A stretch of DNA of 64,000 nt, from positions 481,988 to 545,987 of the forward strand of contig CAUYUJ010005647.1 of the NCBI GenBank assembly GCA_963575745.1, given 5' to 3'. Shown here piece by piece: positions 51,541 through 62,100 of this stretch; within the stretch, counting starts at the first letter, position 1, and every line of letters begins with the position of its first letter. The translations under genes were made by a program, and so were the position numbers. Under the pieces are notes generated by a model. The model ran no database searches. It saw nothing but the letters and a program-made list of their open reading frames with translations, and had not been told where the DNA came from. Source of the DNA: Prorocentrum cordatum (taxonomy: Eukaryota > Sar > Dinophyceae > Prorocentrales > Prorocentraceae).

Positions 51541-52048
51541 TTAGGCACATGAGCGCCGTGCTGGGGCGCCCTGCGCAGAGCCAAGAAATCCCAATTTGCG
51601 ATCCTCTGTTGTGCCTCCAAAGCCTTGAGGCCCCCACAAGCACGGCCGCCGCGGCTGCCGCTGCCACTACTGCGAATGTGGCCGCCACCAGCGCCGCCAC
51701 CGCCGCCACCCCTGCCGCTGCCTCTGGCATTGCCAGCCGCGCCCGCCGGCGCCGCCGCTGCTGCCACTGCTGCGCCTGCAGCCAGCCCCCCCACTGCTAC
51801 CCCGCCTGCGCGACCGCGCCCGCCTCCGCCTCTGCCGCCGCACACGCCTGCCCTGCCGCTGCCGCTGCCACTAGTTCGAGGCACCCAGCGCCCCCGCGCT
51901 CGCAGCGCCGACGCCGCAGCCCCCAGAACCTCTTCAGCCCCAACCAGCGGCCGCAGCGCCAGCGCCACAACCCCCCAGAGACATCCGACCCTGCGGCCTA
52001 TGGTCAAGGCCTGAGGTCAGTCCTCGCGGGGCGCGCAGGGACACGGGG

Positions 52049-52128
<80 letters not shown>

Positions 52129-52137
52129 TTCTCTTGA
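51541..52137 (+). repeat. Segmental duplication, copy B
   Basis: Homologous to 47911-48680 from GGCACATGAGCGCCGTGCTG through the CT tail (52050-52124). An internal deletion relative to copy A removes the CCACTGTCGCCGCC part. Confidence 0.85.
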
Positions 52138-52194
52138 AGAAAGCCACAAAAAGTGTAGGTCATCCCGGCCTTGTAAGACCACGCCCGCTTATCA

Positions 52195-52465
52195 TAGCCG
52201 ATCATACCATAGCATATCATAACATAGCATGGCGCATCGCAGTCTATCATAGCATAGCATAGCATAGCACAGCACAGCATAGCATATCATAGCACAACAT
52301 AGCGCAGCATAGCATAGCACTGCATAGCATAGCGCAGCCTAGCATAGCAGAGCATAGCCTGGCATAACACAGCGCAGCCGAGCGTACCCTAGCATAGCAT
52401 AGCATAGCACAGCGCAGCATAGCAAAGCATAGCAAAGCATAGCATAGCATAGCATAGCGCAGAGT
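52195..52465 (+). repeat. AGCAT pentamer array
   Basis: CATAGCAT/CATAGCACAGCAT units, a degenerate AGCAT pentanucleotide repeat of about 270 bp. Met-Leu-Cys frames on the minus strand are its translations. Confidence 0.85.
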
Positions 52466-52469
52466 AGAC

Positions 52470-53880
52470 GGCATGTAGATGCAGGTGTATATGTAAATGT
52501 AGCTGTCGGTGTGGATGTAGATGTTGCTTTCCTAAATGCTCCAACTCCTAGGTGGGGTCGCACTGGGATAATGTTTCCAGAGTTTTGCCAGACTGTGCAT
52601 CGGACTGTGCGGCATGTGCACGCATGTGCGGCAGTGGTGTTGAGGCTTTTGTGGAGTTGCATGGGCATGTGCATTCGACTGTGCGGCATGTGCCTGCATG
52701 TGCGGCCCCTTCTGGACTTCAGTTTGAATGTGAGCACTATAGAAGTGAGCGCTATAGAAATGAATCCGGTGTAGCCGCAGTCATTGAAAAAACAGCGTTG
52801 CCGCCAGCTTGCAAACCGTCTTGGCAACCAAGAGGGTCTTGGTCAGCGACTGTTCTTGGGAGGACTCTGCCTGCGGGTGTGGGCGGGCCTCCTTTGCGGC
52901 CTCGTCAGCTTGACAAGTCCCTCTCCCCGGTGACACCCCTTTTTCTACCACACCGACCTCCAAGCAAGGAAACGTGGGTCACTTCTTTAACAGACTTTAG
53001 GAGGTGCTTTACTCCCTGACTGTAAAGCAAGAGCCCCACCTGATGGTTCATCTGCTCACCCAGGGGTCGATTAGCCTACACCTGAACGTGGGAACAATCG
53101 GGGTGCACATTTGAATCACCCGTTCAAGCCCTGGTCCATACAACCATATTGTGAGGTGAACTCGCCAGCTTGGGGGTGTGGCTGAAGGCACCGTGCACCG
53201 AACCGAGCGTTCGGGCCTCTGAAAAAACCTAAACTTCCTCAGCCAGCTTTGTTCAGTTCAGGAACTACGTGTCCAGAGCAACTACCGGGCAGGGAAAGCT
53301 CCCCGCCACCACCAAATTTTTTACGTTCTCCACATGCATCATGATCCTCCCGCTGCCAGACCACTGTGCCAGCCGTATTGGGACGGGGCCGTTAGTCACC
53401 AGGATGGGGGGAGATGCCGCGCGTGAGGAGGAGGAGGAGGACGAGGAGGAGGAGGAGGAGGTCTTGGGGCTGTCTGGGGTCCATGCTGTGCTCCAGACCC
53501 CATACTTCCTGGGGAACGGTTTCGGCTCGCTCGTTTGTGCATGCAGGCCATCACCATGTCCTGTGCAGCGAGGTGTCTGGACCCTGGCCACAATGCGGAA
53601 ACGTAATCTATTCGATTTCATATCTCAAGCATTTCGCGCGCACAAGGGTCCAGCTCGCATTACAACCTATGACACGAACGGCCGACTTATTTGGCGGGGA
53701 TGTCTTGCTCGAGCGCAACGCCTGTTTCACCGCATCAATGCATACCATCTTGCACTCCAAGTGGGATCCGCTTGCTGCGCGTCTACCCAAGCCGCGCAAC
53801 ACTGCCTGCCTCAGAAGAATCCTCAAACGTCCTGGGCTGACGCCCGTCAGAATGGATATCTCCCCGACATCATGTTCCAT
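52470..53880. other. No supported gene; internal GCGGCATGTGC repeat and GAG tract
   Basis: Mostly complex sequence. GTGCGGCATGTGC occurs at about 52608 and 52680 in a direct repeat of ~70 bp. A GAG tract lies at about 53424-53462. Open frames at 53269-53979 and 53414-54256 have no recognisable motif. Confidence 0.4.
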
Positions 53881-54083
53881 AATGGCCCAGTATACAGTGG
53901 GGGCCCATGCCAAGAAACACCCTGTTTGCCTCCAGGGAGCCATGGGTTTCTTGGGTTTCGATGGTTTTGCAGTGGATAGCGTGACGTTCCCACACCACAA
54001 AATCCATGGACTTCCTGGGGTCTCAGGGTTGGGTTTCTTGTGCGAGGTTTCTTGTGGACTGGCCTCCACTGTAATGGCCCAGT
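53881..54083 (+). mobile_element. MITE-like element, copy 2, with flanking direct repeat
   Basis: The interior 53893-54073 is homologous to copy 1 (40966-41145). The ends ACAGTGGGGGC and GCCTCCACTGT are inverted repeats (10 of 11). The same 11-base string AATGGCCCAGT lies immediately outside the left end (53881-53891) and at the right end (54073-54083), as expected of a target-site duplication. An 11-bp duplication is not typical of Tc1/mariner and would point to another superfamily, such as Mutator-like. The insertion adds 192 bp (divisible by 3). Confidence 0.75.
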
Positions 54084-56045
54084 GTATGAGCCTGCACCGT
54101 GCCCGCCTCGTGGACCTCGAGGCCGATGAGGGCCCCTGCGCTTGTCCCCAGGACGTCGGAGCCTGCCGCGCCCGCACGTCGGCCCACGCCCGACGGGGCC
54201 CGGTGACCGAACAAGGCCAACGGTGGGCACCAGCATGGGCACTCCACAGCCCCTGAGACTGCCCAACTGCACAGCCAAGCCGCACAGTAAGGATGGGCAT
54301 CCTTCCCAAGGGTACCCTTGCACCCTTGCCCCTTCGGCCCATCCTTGGCCACTTTCGCTGGCCGAGCCCCGCTTGAAAAGCTTCGAAATGGCCTTCCAAG
54401 GCCCTTGCATCCTGATCCTGCGTCCTTATGATACGGGTTGACTGTACGTGCAACCGCTGCCAGGCACGTGGGCTCGTTCTCTGTGATGAGGAGGCTTGTG
54501 AGATAACTGCCTTGACAGCTGGGTCCTATCACCGATCCCGCCTGCTGCCTGGTACGATGGAGCTTCCCGTCGGCAGTCCACGGGACCTCGGACCCGCAGG
54601 GCACCCCAGGAAGCGGCTCAGGCACCCAGGTCTTCTTCGCATGCGACGTGCTTTGCTTCTTCATGCCCTTAACGAGCTTAGTCTTGGACTTTCAGTTCGC
54701 CATGCGGATCTTGAACTTGTACTCCTCCAGGGCCCTCTCGACATAGGCCTGTCTCCTGGATCTGCCTGCAGTGCAGTAGATGCCGAGACCTACCACATTA
54801 TGAAAGGCCCAGGGCGCTTGTCAAGACATTCATGTAGCTGGAGTACAACCGTGCCGCCAGAACAGATTGTATTGCACTGGCTGTCTCTGGAGGGGGAGAT
54901 CGTGCATCCACAGCGCTAGACCCATGCGCTCTCCAGCTGCATCGCGCCGGAGTTTCGCTCAGAGACAACTTTCGCGGCCGTTCCCGTGGAGTCCAGACCC
55001 GAATCGTCAGTGAATTCTACCAGAGAGCACTGGCTTGCGAGAGCTGAGTGGTGCTGAGAGGTCCAAGGAGGTAGACATATTGTATAAGACTAGTGGTCAT
55101 CGATCAACTTGCAACCACTCGCCGCGACGCGAAAAAGGGATCAGCCATTGCTACTGCCGTGCTGGTGAAACGTCCACATCTGCACGTGAACACACAAGGC
55201 TGCGCAATCTGAGCTGGAACATCGAATCTACTGCCTTCCTCGGGCACGTTCCAGCGGGACAGATCTTATAATCTCGCTATGCCCCAAAGTAGCATGGTCG
55301 AGACGTCGCTTTTACATGTGCTGAGCTCCTTCCTAGCCGCCGACAACCGTGCCCGCCGCAGAGGCGACCGGTTTCCGAACATAATGCACCCGCATGCCTG
55401 CACTCATTGAGACCCAACTCTCCTGCACCCGGCCCTCAGACAGATGCAAAGGGAGCGGAAAACGACCGGTCTCCACCCGCCACTAAAATGATAGCAATAG
55501 CCCCAATTTGGAAAGGAATGTCCTCCGGCGTACAGGGCTCGACTTTCAAAGTTTAAAGTTTTGGCGACTGTGCCGCGTCTCGTGAGAGTCCCCCCCACAG
55601 GTTTTGCATCCGCGCAATTGTTGGGACCGAATGTGCCGGCCTGTCGTACAGTGTCGAGCGATATCCCAGGAGAACGAATTGGCCCAGGATACATCAACGA
55701 TGCTGCCAACAACGGCGCCAATACGAGAGCAGCATCATGAGTCCGTACCTCCATCCTTGTAACTTGCGAGCCCCCTTAACAAATCCACGGCCGCGGGCGA
55801 TGTTTCATTTTGACCCCTTTTTTTAAGGATCTTGCGCCATTCTGAATGGTTGAAGCGCGGAAAACACTTTCAGGCAAAGCCGCAAATGTCCGACCGCCCA
55901 CATTTGGAAAGGATTTGAAGCTTTTACCACCAGGGCTGCACACTGCGAGATAAAGTTTTGGAAAACGACCTGCGTCCATCAGTGAGAGCCCAATTTTTGT
56001 TTAAGCCATTTTGCATCCGAGATGATTGGAAATATGCTGGGCCTT
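54084..56045. other. No confident gene; possible exon on the minus strand
   Basis: Complex sequence with balanced composition. A minus-strand 42-codon frame (54820 to 54692) encodes a protein-like C-terminus (RRQAYVERALEEYKFKIRMA plus a last Asn, then stop). It is too short to assign. No other recognisable feature. Confidence 0.35.
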
Positions 56046-56049
56046 AGAA

Positions 56050-56501
56050 TATGATGATGTCGATGATGATGATGATTATGAAATGATTGGCCTCCACATG
56101 AGACTGTGTAAGACTGAAAACGGTATGAGGACGAGAGCAGCATGAGACGAACATGATGATGATGACTTGTAACTTGCATATTGATGTTGGTGCTGCTGCT
56201 GCGCGCGGGCGATAGGTCATGGTGATGATGTTGATGATCCACTGATAATGATTGGGAATGTTGATGCGAGTGTGGTAACGATGATGCGATGATGATGATG
56301 ATGATGATGAGCCCATGATGATGTAACCCTTGGAAGCTTGGATGATGAGATGATGACGATGATGTTGATGATGCTGATTGAAAACGATGCCGTCCATCAG
56401 TGCAACCACCAGTCATGGTCATGGTGATGATGATGTGATGGAGATGATGGATGATGAGCATGATGCTGAGGATGATTATGTGGATGATGATTGGATGATG
56501 A

Positions 56502-56535
<34 letters not shown>

Positions 56536-56709
56536 GGAGTTGAGGACGATGATGAATATGAGACGAACATGATGACGATGAATATGGTGCTGTGATACTG
56601 ATGATGTAATGATGATGCTGATGATGATGACGGTGTGGTGATGATGTTGATGATGCTGATGATGATGATGACGATGCGAATGAGGATGATGATGAGGACG
56701 ATGATGATG

Positions 56710-56751
<42 letters not shown>

Positions 56752-57170
56752 TTGTGTTGTGATGATGAGATGATGTGACGACGACGACGTTGATGATGAT
56801 GACGATGATGGATGATGCTGGTGATGCTGATGGTGATGGTGATGGTGATGATGATGGTGATGGATGATGATGGCGGTGGTGGTGGAGTGATGCTGTGATG
56901 ATGATGATATGATGATGACGATGATCGATGATGATGATGATGATGATGATGATGTGGATGAGGATTAGGAGAGATTGATTTAAGATGGCGGGCGATGGAG
57001 TGATGCTGGTCATGGAAGATGCAGTGTGTGATGCTGATGCTATGATGGTGGTGGCGATGCTGGTTGCGGTGGTGATGGTGGTGGCGCTGACGATGGTGAC
57101 GACGATGATGGTGACGTGACAATCTTGACGGAGACGATGATGGAAGCTGAGATGGTTGCGATGTGGTTGA
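56050..57170 (+). repeat. GAT trinucleotide-rich stretch
   Basis: GATGAT with GTG and GCT variations for about 1.1 kb, purest at 56495-56535, 56700-56750 and 56925-56955. The minus-strand frames of His, Ile and Ser are translations of the repeat. Confidence 0.85.
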
Positions 57171-57349
57171 TGGTGCGGGCCTCTTCTCATATGCGGCGAA
57201 GCGGTGCTGCCTGGGCGGCATGCCGTGTTAACGAGGCGCGGGAGCCCTGCCTCGCAACAGGGTGGCCGCGGCCCCGTCTCTGCAACGGCTTTTCATCGCC
57301 CCGCCTCCGCCTCGGTTGCCCGCCCCGCCTCCTGGCTGGAGGTCCCCGC

Positions 57350-57625
57350 TCCCCCGGCCCTCCCTCCTCCTCCCTCCTCCCTCCTCCCCTCCTCCTCCTC
57401 CTCCTCCCCTCCTCCTCCTCCTCCTCCTCCTCCTCCTCCTCCTCCTCCTCCTCCTCCTCCTCCTCTCCTCTCCTCCCTCCCTCCGCCTCCTCCTCCTCCT
57501 CCTCCTCCTCCTCCTCCTCTCCCCTCCTCCCTCCCTCCTTTCTCCTCCTCTCCTCCTCCTCCTCCTCCTCTCCTCCTCCTCCTCTCCCCCCCCCCCCCCC
57601 TCCCCCCACCTCCGCTCCTCCCTCC
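57350..57625 (+). repeat. CTC-rich polypyrimidine tract
   Basis: About 270 bases of (CTC)n with CCTC and CTCT interruptions, ending in a C17-type run and CCCCACCTCC. Pro/Leu/Ser frames result. Confidence 0.9.
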
Positions 57626-58335
57626 CCCCTCTTCCTCCGTGCGCGCATCGGTACTTCCGTCAGGTTAAGCCCGCCCGGCAGTTCGAGTGCCTAGTGTCCT
57701 CCTCGTCTGAAGTCGCCAGATTGCCCTGGAAGCAGGTCGAGCCCTGGCCGTTTTTCGCCGGTGGCGGGGGTAGTACTCGTTTTGGCCCCCTCTCTTCAAG
57801 GGAGCTGGGGCGCACCCGGAACTTCGCGGTTCAGATTCCCCTGCGCTCCCGGGGGGGGCCGGGAAAAACCGTCATTCTTTCTCCCCCTGGGTCCTCGAAG
57901 CATGCCAGGTCGAGCCCTGGTTGGGTTGGTAGGCCTCCGAAGATTGTCGCCGTGGCGAGACGCAACCCCGTGCGGGTGTTCGTCCTGGGCGGTGGGTTCA
58001 CCACCCCGGGCCACCCCAACCCAACCGAAGGCTGTCCTCGTTCCAGGGGGGGGCGGTCGGTTTCGCCACACACCCCACCCCCCCCAACCCCTTTCGGGTC
58101 TTCGAGGGTTGGCTGGGGTGGGGCAGGATGAGGAGGAGGGGAGGAGGAGGAGACTCGCCCTCCCGGAAGAGGCGGAGAGGTGGGGAGGAGGAGCAGGAGG
58201 CCTGGACGAAGAGGACCTGGGAAGTGGACGTGGGGGGATAAAGAGGACGACGACGACGACGAGAACAAGGCGGCGAGGGACACCCACGGGGGGAGAGGAG
58301 GTGTCATAATATTCTCAGGGATTGTAGGGAATTCA
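57626..58335. other. No recognisable gene
   Basis: GC-rich complex sequence with overlapping frames on both strands, and a short GAC tract at about 58246-58262. Nothing recognisable. Confidence 0.4.
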
Positions 58336-58339
58336 ACAA

Positions 58340-59155
58340 TTTTCTCCTCCCAGTATGGTTCTGGTGGTGGTTTTGGTTTTGGTTTTCTCCGGGGGTTCCG
58401 GTTCCGGTTTGGGTTCCGGTTTTGGTTTTGGTTCCGGTTCCGGTTCCGGTTCCGGTTCCCCCGGTTCCGGTTCCGGTTTTTCCGGTTTCCTTCTTTTTGC
58501 GGGGCCCAGGCCCCTTTGGTGATGGTCCGTCTTCTGGTTCTGGTTCTGGTTTCCTTTTTCTTCCAGGCCTTCACGAGCCGTTTTGGTTTTGGTTCCGGTT
58601 TGGCGGTCCTGGGTTTGAAGCGGGGCAGCCGTAATGTCCACTATGGGCGGTTTTGGTTTGGTTCCGGTTCAAATCCCCACCACCTGGTCCTTAGAAGATG
58701 GGTTGGCACGGTTCCGGAACGGTTTGGTTTCGGTTCCGCCCTGCCGCCCTTTCCCGTCGTTTTCCCGTCCTTCATGGCTGGGTGGGGTCCTCCCGGTGGT
58801 TCGGTTGTTCGAGGAGACTCGGTTCTTCTTGTCCCCGCGGGAGGTTCCAGGTCCGGTCGGAGGACCCCCCTGGCATAGAGGGCGCGGGGGGGGTTCCCTG
58901 GTGGTCCCCCCGTTCCAGGGCCGGACTGCTGGAGCCACCACGGAGGTCCGCCGCCACCGTTTTTTCCCCCCTCGTCTCCCTTCGCCTGCGCAGACCTTTT
59001 GTGGCCGTTGGTTTCTTCGAGGAGGGTTTTGGTTTCCGGTTTTGGTTTCGGTTCACGGTTCCGGTTTCCTTCTTTTCTGTCTTCGAAGAAGACCCCCCAG
59101 GTCACGGTTTCGGTTTCGGTTCCGGTTCCGGTTCCGGTTTCCTCCAAAACCAAAA
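58340..59155 (+). repeat. GGTTCC/GGTTTT-rich degenerate hexamer repeat
   Basis: GGTTCC and GGTTTT units are dense at 58355-58500, 58575-58605, 58655-58735 and 59025-59145, with unrelated sequence between. Gly/Phe/Arg frames are translations. Confidence 0.75.
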
Positions 59156-59159
59156 CCAC

Positions 59160-62100
59160 ACTCAGTATTCAACAGCCTCCATCTCCACAGACAAAGACCC
59201 GTGTCCAAGAAGGCACCCAGTATTCAACAGACCCCGCTGCCAAAGAGCACCCACTAGAGGTCTATGTAAAAGCCCGGCCCGCCCGCCCCCCGCCCGCCTG
59301 CCCGCCCGACCGCCCGCGTCTGTCTCCAAGAGAGCACCCGCTACTCAACAGACTCCGTCTCCAAGAGAACACCCGCGTTTCAAACAACCTCCGTCTCCAA
59401 GACAGCACCCGGTATTCATCAGACTCCGTGGCCAAGAGAGCGCCAAGTACTCAACAGACTCCGTGTCTGTTTCTGTTTCCAAAAAAGCACGCACTAGTCC
59501 ATTGGCTCCGTCTCAAAGAGAGCACCCGCTACTCAAACAACTCTCGTCTCCAAGACAGCACCCGGTATTCATCAGACTCCGTGTCCAAGAAAGCACCCAC
59601 TATTCAACTGACTCCGTGTGTATTCGACAGACTCCGTGTCCAAGAAGGCACCCAGTTCTCAACAGACCCCGTTGCCAGAGAGCATTCGTTAGAGGTCTAT
59701 TTGGAAACCCGACCCGCCCACCCGCCCCCCGCCCGCCCGCCCGACCGCCCGCTTCTGTCTCCAAGAGAGCACCCATTACTCAACAGACTCCGTTTCCAAG
59801 AGAGCATCCACAGCCAACAGCTCCCGTTCCAAGGCAGCACCCAATATTCAACAGACCCCGTGTCCAAGGGAGCACCCAGTATTTAACAGCCTCCGTCTCC
59901 AAGACAACACCCAGTACTCAACAGACCCCGTGTCCAAGAGAACACCCGCGTTTCAAACAACCTCCGTCTCCAAGACAGCACCCGGTATTCATCAGACTCC
60001 GTGGCCAAGAGAGCGCCAAGTACTCAACAGACTCCGTGTGTACTCACCAGATTCCGTGTCCAAGAAGGCACCCAGTACTCATTAGACCCCGCTGCCAGAG
60101 AGCACCCACTAGAGGTGCATTTAAAAACCGCCCGTTTTTGTTTCCAAGAGAGCACCCGCTACTCAACTGACTCCGTCCCAAAGAGAACACCCGCTACTCA
60201 GACAACCTCCGTCTCAAAGACAGCACTTGGCATTCAGCAGACTCCGTGTCCAAGAGAGCACCCAGCACTCAACAAGCTCCGTGTCCAAGACAGCACCCAG
60301 TACTCCAAAGACCCCGTGTCCAAGAAGGCACCCAGTACTCAACTGACCCCGCTGCCAGAGAGCACCCACTAGAGGTCTAGCTTAAAAACCCGACCCGCCC
60401 GCCCGCCCCCCGCCCGCCCGCCCGACCGCCCGCCTCTGTCTCCAAGAGAGCACGCATTACTCAACAGACTCCGTTTCAAAGAGAGCAGCCACTACTCAAC
60501 AGCTCCCGTCTCCAAGGCAGCACCCAGCATTCAACAGACTCCGTGTCCAAGGGGGCACCCAGTATTCAACAGGTTCCGTCTCCAATACAGCGCCCAGTAC
60601 TCAACAGCTTCCGCGTCCAAGAATGCACCCAGTACTCAACAGACCCCGCTGCCAGAAAGCACGCGCTAGAGGTTTGTTCTTAAAAAGCGCGAGACCCGCC
60701 CGCCCCCCCCGCCCGCGCCGCCCGCCCTCCGTTCTGTTTTCCAAAAAAAGCACCCCAACTGCTATCATGAAATTTGTCTCCGTCTCAAAAGAGACAACCC
60801 GCATAACTCAAACAACTCTCGTCACCAAGACAGCACCCCGGAAACATCAGACTCCGGTCCAAGAAGGCACACCAGTTCCTCATCAGACCCCGTTGCCAGA
60901 GAGCATTTCGTTAGAGGTCACTTTGGAAACCCGACCCGAGCCCACCCGCCCCCCGCCCCAGCCCGCCGCCCGCCGCTTCTGTCTCCACGAGACGCTCCCA
61001 TACTCAACCGCACCCGTTTCCAAGAGAGCAGCCACTATTCAACAGCTCCCGTTTCCAAGGCAGCACCCAATATTCAACAGACTCCGTGTCCAAGGGAGCA
61101 CCCAGTATTTACAAGCCTCCGTCCCCAAGACAACATCCAGTACTCAACAGACCCCGTGTCCAAGAGAACACCCGCGTTTCAAACAACCTCCGTCTCCAAG
61201 ACAGCACCCGGTATTCATCAGACTCCGTGGCCAAGAGAGCGCCAAGTACTCAACAGACTCCGTGTGTACTCACCAGATTCCGTGTCCAAGAAGGCACCCA
61301 GTACTCATTAGACCCCGCTGCCAGAGAGCACCCACTAGAGGTGTATTTAAAAACCGCCCGCGTTTGTTTCCAATGGAGCACCCGCTACTCACTAGACTCC
61401 GTCTCCAAATAGAGCACCCGCTACCAGACAACGCTCCTGCTCAAAGACAGCACTTTGGTTTCAGCAGACTTCCGTGTCCTAAGAGAACACCCTACTCAAC
61501 AAGCTCCGTGTCCAAGACAGCACCCAGTACTCAACAGACCCCGTGTCCAAGAAGGCACCGTATACTCAACACACCCCGCTGCCAGAGAGCACCCACTAGA
61601 GGTCTACTGAAAACCCGACCGGCCCGCCCGCCCCCCGCACGCCCGCCCGCCTCTGTCTCCAAGAGAGCACAGCACCCATTACTCAACAGACTCCGTCTCC
61701 AAGAGAGCAGCCACTACTCAACAGCCCCCGTCTCCAAGGCAGCACCCAGTATTCAACAGATTCCGTGTCCAAGGGAGAACCCAGTATTCAACAGCCTCCG
61801 TCTCCAAGGCAACACCCAGTACTCAACAGACTCCGCGTCCAAGAATGCACCCAGTACTCAACAGACCCCGCTGCCAGAGAGCACCCACTAGAGGTTTGTT
61901 TTTGAAAAACCCGACCCGCCCGCCCCCCTCCCGCCCGCCCGCCCGTCCGTTTCGGTCTCCAAAAGAGCACCCACTACTCAACTGGCTCCGTCTCAAAGAG
62001 AGCACGCTCTCAAACAGCTTCGTCTCCATAGACAGCACCCGGTATTACATCAGACTCGTGTCCAAGAAGCACCCACTATTCAATTGACTCCGTGTCAAAG

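Noticed and set aside
55979-57221. His/Ile/Ser-rich 400-codon minus frame
   Set aside because: Translation of the GAT-rich stretch, without any conserved segment.
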